From: an uncultured Lachnospiraceae bacterium
GTDB lineage: Bacteria > Bacillota > Clostridia > Lachnospirales > Lachnospiraceae
Length of the DNA stretch: 64,000 bases
Reading direction: 5' to 3'
Assembly: GCA_910578715.1 (NCBI GenBank)
Contig: CAJTRL010000014.1
Location: 1 to 64,000 of the forward strand
In this document: piece after piece, positions 26,485 through 34,711 of the stretch
How positions within the stretch are numbered: the first letter of the stretch is position 1
How the letters are laid out: the number at the start of each line of letters is the position of its first letter
Program-made: the position numbers and the translations under genes
The notes under the pieces: model-generated
What the model saw: only the letters and a program-made list of their open reading frames with translations
Databases searched by the model: none
What the model was told of the DNA's origin: nothing

Positions 26485-27639
26485 ATGGAGTTTATTGCGC
26501 CCTGTCATTTCGGGCTGGAAGCAGTACTGAAAAAAGAAATTCTGGATTTGGGATATGAAATCTCTTCGGTGGAGGACGGCCGCGTTACTTTTTCGGGAGA
26601 CGGAAACGCCCTTAGCCGCGCCAATGTCTTTCTGCGCACGGCGGAAAGAGTGCTTATCAAGGCCGGCAGCTTCCGTGCGGAAACGTTTGAAGAGCTTTTT
26701 CAGGGAACGAGAAACATTGCGTGGGAAGAGTATATCCCGGAAGACGGAAAATTTTGGGTGGCAAAGGCCGCCAGCATCAAGAGCAGGCTTTTCAGTCCCT
26801 CCGATATTCAGTCCATCATGAAAAAAGCGATGGTGGAACGGCTGAAAACGGTTTATCATAAGGAATGGTTTGCGGAAAGCGGGGCTTCTTTTCCGGTACG
26901 GGTCTTCTTGCTGAAGGATGAGGTCGTCGTCGGACTGGACACGACGGGAGAATCTCTCCACAAAAGAGGGTACCGGAAACTGACGGCAAAGGCGCCCATC
27001 GCGGAAAATCTGGCGGCAGGGCTGATAATGCTGACGCCCTGGCATAAAGACAGGATTCTGGTGGACCCGTTTTGCGGAAGCGGCACTTTTCCCATCGAAG
27101 CGGCCATGATGGCGGCCAATATGGCGCCGGGAGCAAACCGCAGTTTTCTGGCGGAAGACTGGACGCATATTGTGCCGCGCAAAGACTGGTACCGGGCGAT
27201 GGATGAGGCGGAATCCATGATTGACAGGACTGTAAAACCGGATATCCAGGGGTATGACATCGACGATAAAATGGTGGCGGTTTCCAGGGAGAATGCCCGG
27301 CTTGCGGGTGTGGAAGATATGATTCATTTTCAGCGCAGAAGCGTGGAACAGCTGAGCCACCCTAAAAAGTATGGATTCCTGATTACCAATCCCCCTTATG
27401 GAGAGCGGCTTGAAGATAAAAAGGCGCTGCCCGAATTGTACCGGGTACTGGGCGGGCGGTATCAGGCGCTGGACAGCTGGTCCATGTATGTGATTTCCGC
27501 TTATGAACAGGCGGAACAATATATAGGAAGAAAAGCGGATAAAAACCGCAAAATTTACAACGGCATGATGAGAACATATTACTATCAGTTTATGGGGCCG
27601 AAGCCGCCGAAGCGGAAGACGGATAAACCCATCGGCTGA
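26485..27639 (+). CDS. THUMP-domain class I SAM RNA methyltransferase (YpsC/RlmL-like)
   Basis: An N-terminal ferredoxin-like/THUMP part (ECHFGLEAVLKKEI-like opening IAPCHFGLEAVLKKEIL) is followed by a Rossmann methyltransferase domain with DPFCGSGTFPIEAAMMA (SAM site), IQGYDIDDKMV and the catalytic NPPY in LITNPPYGERL. This family methylates guanine N2 in 23S rRNA. ATG 26485 is the second of two in-frame ATGs 12 nt apart (26473 and 26485) after GAGAAAGG. It opens a run with the amidase-like, rdgB and yfcE genes. Confidence 0.88.
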   Translation: MEFIAPCHFGLEAVLKKEILDLGYEISSVEDGRVTFSGDGNALSRANVFLRTAERVLIKAGSFRAETFEELFQGTRNIAWEEYIPEDGKFWVAKAASIKSRLFSPSDIQSIMKKAMVERLKTVYHKEWFAESGASFPVRVFLLKDEVVVGLDTTGESLHKRGYRKLTAKAPIAENLAAGLIMLTPWHKDRILVDPFCGSGTFPIEAAMMAANMAPGANRSFLAEDWTHIVPRKDWYRAMDEAESMIDRTVKPDIQGYDIDDKMVAVSRENARLAGVEDMIHFQRRSVEQLSHPKKYGFLITNPPYGERLEDKKALPELYRVLGGRYQALDSWSMYVISAYEQAEQYIGRKADKNRKIYNGMMRTYYYQFMGPKPPKRKTDKPIG

Positions 27640-27679
27640 TAACCGGGAACTGCATGTAGAGAAAGGCATGGTTATTGGA

Positions 27680-28834
27680 ATGCAGCAGAATCAACTTATG
27701 AAAAGAACGGCAGTTTATACGGTGCTGTTTGCCTGTTTTGCATTGACGGCGATTTTTTACTATTCCGCTCATAAGATTGTTGTTGTCGCGGATGTGGCAC
27801 AGGATGAGGTCGCCCAGGTGCAGACGGGCGGGGAATGGACGGCGCAGAATGGGAGCGGCGCGGGCGCAGCGGGAAACGGTGCAGGCGTACAGGGAAGCGG
27901 TACTGGTGCAGAAAACGCCCCGGACGGCGCTTCTTTGCAGAACGATATTTTGTTTGGGCAGAACGGACAGGAAATGAATTATTTCTGTATTCCGCTGCAT
28001 ACGAATGTAAAGGCCGAAGATGTGACGATAGAAAATCACTATATGGATAAGGAGCTCTGGGTCAGCATCAGACAGGGGGCGGAAAATGCGGGTTATGAAG
28101 AGTTTTACCGGACACAGGGCGTTTACGGCAACCGGAGCGCGGTTATCGATGGCCGCTTTGAAAGCGGGGCTGAGACCTTCTGGCTGAAATTCAGACTGAC
28201 TGACGTTTACGAGTATCATAGCATTTTTGAAGACAATAAACTCTATATTGAATTTATGACGCCGAGAGAGGCATATGATAAAATTGTGGTTATCGACCCG
28301 GCTTACGGCGGAGAGATAACGGGAGCGATTTCGGAAGAGCTGGCGGGAAAGGATATCACGCTGGAGATTGCCCGTGCGCTGAAGAAAAAACTGGACGGAA
28401 CGGATATTAAGGTTTATTATACCCGGATGGATGACAGTGCCCTGTCCGACGAAGAGAGGGTCGGGCTGGCCAATGCCGCCAAAGCCGATATGCTGATACG
28501 CATTGAGGTCAACGAAAATGAAGATTCCAAAATATACGGGACGGAAGCGGTATATAACAGCCGATTTTTTATTCCGGGATTCGGAAGCGTGGAACTGGCT
28601 GATTTACTGGAGAGAGAAGTCGTTACGGCAATCAGCGGGAAGGCCAACGGCCTGACGGATTCGACAGAGGAAGACGTTGTCATCAATGACGCCACCGTTC
28701 CGGCTGCGGCAATCCGCGTCGGATATCTGAGCAATGGCCAGGAAGAGATTCTGCTGGGAAGGGAAGACTATATCCAGAAGATTGCGGAAGGCATTTACCA
28801 GGCCATTATGAAAGTGTATTCTGGTGACTCATGA
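27680..28834 (+). CDS. Amidase_3-like protein with all metal ligands lost
   Basis: The protein has one N-terminal membrane anchor (AVYTVLFACFALTAIFYY), a Gly/Ala-rich linker, an uncharacterised middle domain and a C-terminal Amidase_3 (N-acetylmuramoyl-L-alanine amidase) fold. The family ligands are all replaced: GHGG is AYGG (nt about 28300), the E of EKD is G in AGKDITLEIA, SIH is RIE, and the catalytic Glu before VGFLSN is Arg (IRVGYLSN). It is therefore probably a wall-binding or regulatory pseudoenzyme. ATG 27680 is the second of two in-frame ATGs 12 nt apart. It is followed by rdgB. Confidence 0.8.
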   Translation: MQQNQLMKRTAVYTVLFACFALTAIFYYSAHKIVVVADVAQDEVAQVQTGGEWTAQNGSGAGAAGNGAGVQGSGTGAENAPDGASLQNDILFGQNGQEMNYFCIPLHTNVKAEDVTIENHYMDKELWVSIRQGAENAGYEEFYRTQGVYGNRSAVIDGRFESGAETFWLKFRLTDVYEYHSIFEDNKLYIEFMTPREAYDKIVVIDPAYGGEITGAISEELAGKDITLEIARALKKKLDGTDIKVYYTRMDDSALSDEERVGLANAAKADMLIRIEVNENEDSKIYGTEAVYNSRFFIPGFGSVELADLLEREVVTAISGKANGLTDSTEEDVVINDATVPAAAIRVGYLSNGQEEILLGREDYIQKIAEGIYQAIMKVYSGDS

Positions 28835-28898
28835 ATGGCATGGCTGAACTGTTACGATGAGGAGTAAGACGGAAAATGCGGTCTTATGGAGGATTAGG

Positions 28899-29501
28899 AT
28901 GAAACAGACAATCATTTTTGCGACGGGGAACGCGGGAAAAATGCGGGAAATCCGCCAGATTATGGAAGGCGCCGATGTGGAACTGCTTTCCATGAAGGAA
29001 GCCGGAATTGAGGCCGATATCGTAGAGGATGGAAAGAGCTTTGAAGAAAATGCCGTTATCAAAGCAAAAGCGGTGGCGCAAAAGACGAACCATATCGTCC
29101 TCGCTGACGACTCCGGGCTGGAAATCGATTATCTGAATAAAGAACCGGGCATTTATTCGGCCCGTTACCTGGGAGAAGATACTCCCTATGATGTTAAAAA
29201 TGCAAATTTACTGGAACGGCTGAAAGGCGTGCCGGAGGAAAAACGCACGGCACGGTTTGTCTGTGCGATTGCGGCGGCAATGCCAGATGGAGAAATTTTT
29301 ACAACAACAGGTTTTATAGAAGGGAGAATCGGCCATGAAATAAAAGGCGAAAACGGATTTGGCTATGACCCGATTTTTTATCTCCCGGAATATCAGTGCA
29401 CCTCCGCACAGCTGAGCGAGGAGGAAAAAAACGCCATCAGCCACAGAGGCAGAGCGCTTACGGCAATGCGGGAAGAACTCGGGAAAAGGATAGAGCTATG
29501 A
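28899..29501 (+). CDS. rdgB: RdgB/HAM1 non-canonical purine NTP pyrophosphatase
   Basis: The product shows FATGNAGKMREIRQI, the catalytic ADDSGLEIDYLN, GIYSARYLGE and GFGYDPIFYLPE, all hallmarks of the Ham1 family, which hydrolyses dITP/XTP to the monophosphate and so protects DNA from deaminated purines. ATG 28899 has GGAGGATTAGG just upstream; the longer frame to 28857 is unlikely. The stop overlaps the yfcE-type gene by 4 nt (ATGA). Confidence 0.93.
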   Translation: MKQTIIFATGNAGKMREIRQIMEGADVELLSMKEAGIEADIVEDGKSFEENAVIKAKAVAQKTNHIVLADDSGLEIDYLNKEPGIYSARYLGEDTPYDVKNANLLERLKGVPEEKRTARFVCAIAAAMPDGEIFTTTGFIEGRIGHEIKGENGFGYDPIFYLPEYQCTSAQLSEEEKNAISHRGRALTAMREELGKRIEL

Positions 29502-29977
29502 AGATACTGATTGTAAGCGATACCCACCGCCGAAATGAAAATTTTTTTCGGACGCTGGATAAAGTTGCTCCGGTGGACCTGGTAGTGCATTGCGGCGACG
29601 TTGAAGGCAGCGAACGCCTGATTGAGGAAGCGGCCGGCTGCCCGGTGCAGATGGTGCGCGGAAATAACGATTTCATTTCCCCGATGCCGCGGGAAGTGGA
29701 ATTTATGATAGGAAAATACAAAGTCTTTCTGACACATGGACATAATTACTGCGTCTATATGAATTATGAAACCATTAAACAGGAAGCCAGAGACCGGGAA
29801 GCGGATATCGTTATGTGCGGGCACACGCACAAGCCGGTCATAGATATCGAAAAAAACCTGACACTGCTTAATCCCGGCAGCATGAGCTACCCGCGGCAGG
29901 AAGGAAGACGGCCCTCGTACATACTGATGGAGCTGGACAAGGACGGAGAAGCGCATTATACGATAAACTATCTGTAA
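29498..29977 (+). CDS. YfcE/MJ0936-family metallophosphoesterase
   Basis: The metal-binding motifs are in standard order: VSDTHRRNENF, HCGDVEGSE, RGNNDF, LTHGHNY and CGHTHKP, followed by LLNPGSMSYPR. The 159-residue size matches the small phosphodiesterase family. The start overlaps rdgB (ATGA). The rdgB-yfcE pair is common in Firmicutes, though the natural substrate is not established. Confidence 0.92.
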   Translation: MKILIVSDTHRRNENFFRTLDKVAPVDLVVHCGDVEGSERLIEEAAGCPVQMVRGNNDFISPMPREVEFMIGKYKVFLTHGHNYCVYMNYETIKQEARDREADIVMCGHTHKPVIDIEKNLTLLNPGSMSYPRQEGRRPSYILMELDKDGEAHYTINYL

Positions 29978-30062
29978 AATGAGGCGGTAAGAGACGGAAC
30001 TGCTGCGGTGAATTGCAACAATAAAATTACATTCTCGAAAATATTGTGAAATCTGCACAATA

Positions 30063-30111
30063 AAACAGACTGTTTTCCTCCGGATGCGGTGATTAAACAG
30101 TCTGTTTTTTT
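30063..30111 (+). terminator. Terminator after the rdgB-yfcE operon
   Basis: A perfect 13-bp stem AAACAGACTGTTT / AAACAGTCTGTTT (30063-30075, 30095-30107) with a 19-nt loop is followed by a T run. Confidence 0.85.
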
Positions 30112-30138
30112 GTGCGTTTTTACTGACAGCTTATTTTG

Positions 30139-30290
30139 GGGCATGGAAAAGAAAGGTACTTTCTGTACCATTCCTAACCCCCACCGGAGAGTACTAAACT
30201 CGAAAATACCTCATTAAGTACTCTATGCGGCGCCCCCTTCCCCGACTCCAGGGGGACTGCAAGACGCGGCCGGGGAAACTTATATCATAA
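30139..30290. repeat. Palindromic element related to the one at 63.4 kb
   Basis: It contains GGTAC-TTTCT-GTACC and then GAGTACT (30189-30195) / AGTACTC (30217-30223). The 31 nt at 30191-30221 match 63390-63420 at 26 positions, all differences being transitions. CCCCGACTCCAGGGGG and GGCCGGGG lie beside it. No gene is visible between the yfcE terminator and the transposase. Confidence 0.55.
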
Positions 30291-30307
30291 CACTGTTTCC
30301 GCGTAAC

Positions 30308-31342
30308 CTATACCGGAAGCGCAAGGCTTTCCCTGTATGCCTTACTGCTGATACCACCGAGTATCTTACGCGGGTAACTGTTTATCCATGTTTCCACCAT
30401 TTCCACCTGTTTCACTGACACATCATCGAATACCGTCCCCTTCGGGAAGAAACGCCTTATCAGGCGGTTGATGTTTTCATTTGTCCCGCGCTCCCATGAA
30501 CTGTATGGATGGCAGTAGTAAACTGTCGTTCTGTTCCCTTCTGTGTATCTGCTTTTCTCGATTCCCTTACAGTCCAGAAACTCACAGCCATTGTCACAGG
30601 TGATGGTTTTAAACTTTTCCCGGAACTTTCTGCTGCCGTACTTTCTTTCAAGCATATTCAGGGCATGGACTACCGAAGATGACGTCCTGGCTTTCATCTT
30701 CTCAATGATTTCCTCCCGTGTCATTCTTTCAGAGAGGACAAGCAGACAGCCTTTTCCCTTCCCCTGTGCGCTGACAACCGTATCCATTTCCCAATGCCCG
30801 TATTGTTTCCGGCCAAGGACAGCCGGGTCCCGTTCCTCTATGGAACGGCCCCTGCGGTTATTCAGGGAGACGGCGGAAGATTCTTTTTTCTTCTTACACT
30901 TTTTCTTTTTTACCGGGAGGTCTTTATTAGAAACATCGGCAAACAGTTCCATATCAAGATAATTGTAGACAGTTTTACAGCATAAAGTAGTTGAAAACTG
31001 AATCCCCTCATTTTTCATATATAAAATAAGGGCTTCAGGAGAATATTTCATATCTTTTATCATATATGCAATGAATGCGGCAAATTCATAATCGGAGCCT
31101 ATTTTCAGGTTGCGGCCGCGGTTAGATACGGATTTCTCATAGACCAGCTGGGCATAATCTGCCTTATATACATAATGCTCTGCAAGAAGCGAATCCAGCT
31201 GCTTCACAGTGCCGCGTTCTATCTCTTTCCGAAGTGTATGGTATTTTATATCAAGCCGTTCCGCGATATAAGAGCGGCTCTTTTTTTCCTCCAAAAGTAT
31301 TTCTATTTTGTAACGTTCTCTTTCTGTAATATATTTTCCCAT
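30308..31342 (-). CDS. IS30-family DDE transposase
   Basis: The 344-residue protein has an N-terminal HTH (RYKIEILLEEKKSRSYIAERLDIKYHTLRKEIERG) and a DDE core: Asp in HWEMDTVVSA, Asp in ITCDNGCEF and Glu in SSWERGTNENINRLIRRFFPKG, which is the IS30 signature. ATG 31342 has GAGGAGGT upstream; the frame is open further but lacks a signal. It lies directly beside the inovirus genes, and IS30-type transposases are known to serve as integrases of some Spiroplasma filamentous phages, so it may belong to the phage. The gene looks intact. Confidence 0.9.
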   Translation of the reverse strand: MGKYITERERYKIEILLEEKKSRSYIAERLDIKYHTLRKEIERGTVKQLDSLLAEHYVYKADYAQLVYEKSVSNRGRNLKIGSDYEFAAFIAYMIKDMKYSPEALILYMKNEGIQFSTTLCCKTVYNYLDMELFADVSNKDLPVKKKKCKKKKESSAVSLNNRRGRSIEERDPAVLGRKQYGHWEMDTVVSAQGKGKGCLLVLSERMTREEIIEKMKARTSSSVVHALNMLERKYGSRKFREKFKTITCDNGCEFLDCKGIEKSRYTEGNRTTVYYCHPYSSWERGTNENINRLIRRFFPKGTVFDDVSVKQVEMVETWINSYPRKILGGISSKAYRESLALPV

Positions 31343-31919
31343 AAAGACATACCTCCTCTTTTTTCCGAGTCTGTCATAAAAATAACAGCTTATAAAGGGT
31401 ATATGAACGCTGGCGCGCCCTTTACAAGCCGTTATTTTTATGCGGCTGAAAATCCGCGTTATCTCCGGTTCCCGGACCGTGAAAAAGTTTCCTGGCTGAA
31501 TCATGACGGAAAAACCTGTACGCTGCCGAAGCCGTCCGTTTTTGAAACTGCCCCTTTTTCATCCCTTCCTGTTCTTCCTTCTGTCTCCGCATACCGCTTT
31601 CATCAGATTTGCTTAAAGCATCTTAAATGATACGGCTGAAAAAATCAAGCACCGTAAAAATTTTTAAAAGACAAAAATTTTTATCTATTTTCCTGAAGGA
31701 AAATTACTTGATTTTTCCATCCGCATCATTTAAAAGCAGATGCACGCAAACCCGACGAAAGCGATACACGAAGCCAGAAGAAAGAAAAGGAGATGATAAG
31801 AAAAGGAGCATTTTCAAAAACTGTATAAGACGCACCCCTCAGAAGAGCTCATCCAAAGCCAGAAAGGGAAAAATGAAAAACGATGGCCTAACGGCGGAAC
31901 GGGGAGAAAGGAAAAGAAC
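31343..31919. other. Non-coding stretch with two large inverted repeats
   Basis: A 25-nt inverted repeat with 23 matches (arms 31375-31399 and 31418-31442, CATAAAAATAAC... and ...GTTATTTTTATG) sits just upstream of the transposase. A second, imperfect one spans 31618-31743 (arm ends GCATCTTAAATGAT... and ...ATCATTTAAAAGCAGATGC, with AAAATCAAG/CTTGATTTT at the inner ends). Open frames here lack good starts. They may be transposon or prophage end sequences. Confidence 0.55.
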
Positions 31920-32154
31920 ATGAACAAAAAAGAAAGAAAACAGTTGGAAGAAATGGCAGTCATGAAGATGGGAACAACACCATATTCACTGGTAAATGAT
32001 TCTACCGCATACAGAGCCGGATATATCAGGGCATTACAGGATTTACAGATAATAGACGGACTATCAGCGGCAAGGATGATGATAGAAATAGAAAAAATGG
32101 ACTGGAAAAATTAAAGATTAGAAACGATGGCCTAACGGCGGAACGGGGAGAAAG
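31878..32154 (+). repeat. 33-nt leader duplicated before two small prophage genes
   Basis: The identical 33-nt block (begins AAACGATGGCCTAACGG, ends GGGGAGAAAG) lies at 31878-31910 and 32122-32154, each about 10 nt before a start codon (31920, 32164). The GGGGAG part serves as the ribosome binding site. Confidence 0.8.
31920..32114 (+). CDS. Small prophage protein, 64 residues
   Basis: The product is a soluble, charged protein (MNKKERKQLEEMAVMKMGTT ... AARMMIEIEKMDWKN) with no family I recognise. Translation is supported by the duplicated leader with GGGGAGAAAG. It is the first of three small plus-strand genes that converge on the rep gene and probably encode regulatory or host-takeover functions of the phage. 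Confidence 0.6.
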   Translation: MNKKERKQLEEMAVMKMGTTPYSLVNDSTAYRAGYIRALQDLQIIDGLSAARMMIEIEKMDWKN

Positions 32155-32163
32155 AAGAACGAT

Positions 32164-32457
32164 ATGACGATGGAAGAATTATTAAAAAGAATGAGACTGA
32201 CAGAAAAGGCACGGTGTTGTCAGAATGAAGAATACAACGGAATATACGGGATTCTGGAATCATGGCATACAAACATGCAGACACAAAAACATGATATAGA
32301 CTACTACAAATATCATCTTGAAGGCGCTGTTTTTGGATTATGTGCGGCACATTTCATCACTTTCAAAGAATTTGAACAGCTGACAAAAGAAATAAACGAA
32401 ACTTACAGAACATGTCTAAGAAAACTATTTGACACAGAGAAAGGAAAAAGCCTATAA
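32164..32457 (+). CDS. Small prophage protein, 97 residues
   Basis: Second plus-strand gene, translated from the second copy of the duplicated leader. The protein is soluble with two Cys near residue 19 (KARCCQNEEY) and a helical charged C-terminus. No family is recognised. It overlaps nothing and is followed at 26 nt by the third small gene. Confidence 0.6.
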   Translation: MTMEELLKRMRLTEKARCCQNEEYNGIYGILESWHTNMQTQKHDIDYYKYHLEGAVFGLCAAHFITFKEFEQLTKEINETYRTCLRKLFDTEKGKSL

Positions 32458-32482
32458 TATCCCCAAGAAGGGGGCGGGCAGA

Positions 32483-32647
32483 ATGGAAAAGATGGGAATG
32501 ACTGACAACCAGTACAAAGATTTTATAGAAGGCATTAAAGAAGATTTAGAGGAGCTGAACGAGTATAAGGAAGCCGGGGACAGCATGAGGTATGAAAAGA
32601 AATACAACAGGCTTATGGACAGACTGGAAAAAGCCCTGAAACGGTAA
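32483..32647 (+). CDS. Small helical prophage protein, 54 residues
   Basis: The ORF MEKMGMTDNQYKDFIEGIKE ... RLMDRLEKALKR is rich in Glu and Lys with heptad-like leucines, so a helical or coiled-coil protein. Start at ATG 32483 after AAGGGGGCGGG; the longer frame to 32429 overlaps the previous gene. It ends just before a bidirectional terminator. Confidence 0.6.
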   Translation: MEKMGMTDNQYKDFIEGIKEDLEELNEYKEAGDSMRYEKKYNRLMDRLEKALKR

Positions 32648-32657
32648 CAGAAAAACA

Positions 32658-32686
32658 AAAGAGTAGGCGCGGCCTACTCTTTATCT
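32658..32686. terminator. Bidirectional terminator between small genes and rep
   Basis: A perfect 10-bp stem AAAGAGTAGG / CCTACTCTTT with a 5-nt loop is flanked by A/T runs, between convergent genes. Confidence 0.85.
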
Positions 32687-32689
32687 TTA

Positions 32690-33679
32690 TTATTCAAAAG
32701 GAATATCCGGGTAATCTTCCGGAGAATGGAACCCGTAGAAAAAATCATGTACCGATTCATACCGGAGAAGACCATTTTCTCCGAAGGTCTTGACAACCCT
32801 GATGCGTCTTAAAAACGCATTCCATGTTTCCTCATATTCACGCTGGATGCTGACATACTGGTCTTTTAAGGACATATTGCTTGTAATATATACTTTTGTG
32901 TAACAAGCAACTTTATTGTTGTAACGGCATGGGAGGTCAAGCGGGTAGCCGTCAAGAAAATTCAGCATGTCCTGTATTTTAATGTTTGAATGAAATTCCT
33001 CAAAAATCAGCACATCCTGTCCTTTATAATTATCAAAGGGGTGTTTGTAGTCCGTAACACGGTATACGTTTTCATATCCGTAGTGTTCCATGATGGTCCT
33101 TGTCTTTCCGGTGGCGGTTTTCCCGAACCAGTATTCGACTTCCAGCTCCCGGAACCTGTTTTTAAACTCTTCCCCCCGGACAACCTGGCGGCAGTTTTCT
33201 ATCTTTTCAAGCTGCAGCATATAGGCCGGGTTACTTTCGAGAATCTCGTAATTGCTAAGTCCGTCCTTAATCATGGTGTAGAGCGCATTCAGGTCGTTGC
33301 GCTTTCCCTGTTGTTCCACAGGGCATTCGCCAAACTCTTCAAAGGTGTTGTAAAGGTTCGTTTCTTCCTTGTCGGTGTCTTTGTATTTTCCCTCTTTGCG
33401 TATGTAATCGCGGTTTTCCTGTGTGGTACCCCGGCAGTAGTCAATGTGGGCAGTCGGAAACTTCTTTTTTATCTGCTGGAAAGTAAACGGAGATTTACGG
33501 AAAAGAAAAAGATGCGTGTGGTATGTACCTTCTTTTCCGACTTCATCGCACATACACCAGTAATCAATCCCCTTTATCGTGGAGAGGGCGGCTTTTATGT
33601 TATCATGAGAAAACCCGAATTTCTCCGGATTGTTGAAAGTAAGAAGCCACTTTCTGGACTGTACTTTGTCATTCATCAT
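32690..33679 (-). CDS. rep: CRESS-DNA-type replication initiator (HUH endonuclease + SF3 helicase)
   Basis: The 329-residue protein has all rolling-circle Rep motifs of the CRESS-DNA type: motif I WLLTFNNP (11-18), motif II HTH (54-56, YHTHLFLF), motif III Tyr92-x-x-Lys95 in DYIRKEGKY, then a superfamily 3 helicase with Walker A FGKTATGKTRT (185-195), Walker B VLIFEEF (223-229) and motif C YITSN (264-268). It would nick the origin stem-loop just upstream and unwind DNA to make single-stranded circles. Such Reps occur in Firmicute plasmids and prophages. Here it replaces the classical pII of inoviruses. GGGGGAT precedes ATG 33679. Confidence 0.9.
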   Translation of the reverse strand: MMNDKVQSRKWLLTFNNPEKFGFSHDNIKAALSTIKGIDYWCMCDEVGKEGTYHTHLFLFRKSPFTFQQIKKKFPTAHIDYCRGTTQENRDYIRKEGKYKDTDKEETNLYNTFEEFGECPVEQQGKRNDLNALYTMIKDGLSNYEILESNPAYMLQLEKIENCRQVVRGEEFKNRFRELEVEYWFGKTATGKTRTIMEHYGYENVYRVTDYKHPFDNYKGQDVLIFEEFHSNIKIQDMLNFLDGYPLDLPCRYNNKVACYTKVYITSNMSLKDQYVSIQREYEETWNAFLRRIRVVKTFGENGLLRYESVHDFFYGFHSPEDYPDIPFE

Positions 33680-34003
33680 TTATCCCCCAAAAAATACAGA
33701 AGTTGTAAAAATACAGAAGTAAATACAAAAAAAATACAAATGAAAATGCCGTATTTTCAACAAAAACTGCAAAAAAATACAAAATACAGAAGTTCACAGG
33801 GGTAATACTGGACCCTGTGAACTTCCGCGCCCTTGACAGCAGGGACCCGCGCACTGACCCTGAAAACCTGACGGCGGTGTACCACCGCCGCCAGTCAAGG
33901 TTAAACCGTGCGCCCCTACTGTAAAGGGTACGCTTGCGCCGCTTCACGCCGTCCGTCTGACACAGCCCGGCGGGGCGGCAAGAGCCTTACCCGCCGCACT
34001 GTG
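33680..34003 (-). other. Phage intergenic region with candidate replication origin
   Basis: On the rep strand a perfect 13-bp hairpin (arms 33789-33801 and 33813-33825) exposes an 11-nt loop that ends in CAGTATTAC (33810 to 33802), fitting the NANTATTAC nick-site consensus of circoviruses and geminiviruses. Three exact 13-mers AAAATACAGAAGT lie at 33691, 33708 and 33781, with extra AAATACA copies between, as iterons for Rep binding. Two further GC-rich hairpins follow: CGGCGGTG/CACCGCCG (33872-33890), and CTGACACAG...CTGTGTCAG (33957-34007) enclosing GGCGGG/CCCGCC, the latter a possible packaging signal. Confidence 0.75.
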
Positions 34004-34693
34004 TCAGCCGAACAGCTTATAGCTGTCGTAAAAGGCATAATACTTTTTACCACGGAAGAACTGCGTGCCTTCCTTTGCGTCCTTTTTCCGTCTGCTCCCT
34101 TTTAACGTGTAATCCCGGAATATCCGTATAAAAAGTTTGCCGCCGCAGAAAAAGCCCATGAGACGGCCGATAAACTTCATGGACGAGATACAGCGGCATT
34201 CAATTTCTTTCTGTAACAGTTCCCGTATCTGCTTGTCAATGTCGCTGTCATCCTGTGCAATCAGATAAACCGTATACCCCAGCTTCCGGTGCTGGCGGAA
34301 AAAAGTGCACCAGGAAAGACGGTCACGCACGTTATAGGTGCGGGAATTGAAGAGGTCGGCGCATTCATCCAGCACCAGAAGGGTCCGGCCCTTGCTAAGA
34401 CGCTTTTTATCTGCCATGTCATGAAAGTTAAAGGCAAACCCGTAAAGACCGTCGATATAGGAAAATTCCCTTTTTTTCGGGTCGATGCCCTTATAGGCAT
34501 TGGACAGCCATTCGGAATTGGGAACGTAAAGAAATTTTCCCAGTTTTTCCGGGTGGCGGCACCTGGAAAAATAGTCCGTGTTTATTTCAAAGTTTGCAAT
34601 GACATTTTTTCCGCGTTTCAACGCTTTGTAGACATATTCGGCAGTCGTAAGGGATTTCCCGCTTCCGGGTCTTCCGTTAATGAAATATATCAT
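34004..34693 (-). CDS. Zot-domain morphogenesis ATPase (inovirus pI)
   Basis: The N-terminus MIYFINGRPGSGKSLTTAEYV is a Walker A motif of the Zot family, with Walker B TLLVLDECADLFNSR and sensor-like WCTFFRQHRKLGYTVYLIAQD. A hydrophobic stretch (about residues 180-196) anchors it in the membrane. In filamentous phages this protein drives virion extrusion and is the most reliable inovirus marker. GGGGGT precedes ATG 34693. It sits downstream of the pVI-like and large attachment-type genes, the usual order for the assembly module. Confidence 0.93.
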   Translation of the reverse strand: MIYFINGRPGSGKSLTTAEYVYKALKRGKNVIANFEINTDYFSRCRHPEKLGKFLYVPNSEWLSNAYKGIDPKKREFSYIDGLYGFAFNFHDMADKKRLSKGRTLLVLDECADLFNSRTYNVRDRLSWCTFFRQHRKLGYTVYLIAQDDSDIDKQIRELLQKEIECRCISSMKFIGRLMGFFCGGKLFIRIFRDYTLKGSRRKKDAKEGTQFFRGKKYYAFYDSYKLFG

Positions 34694-34711
34694 AACAATA
34701 CCCCCATTCTG

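Noticed and set aside
33691..33793. CRISPR array reading of the AAAATACAGAAGT repeats
   Set aside because: Only three short copies at uneven distance and no cas genes; they fit iterons of the phage origin.
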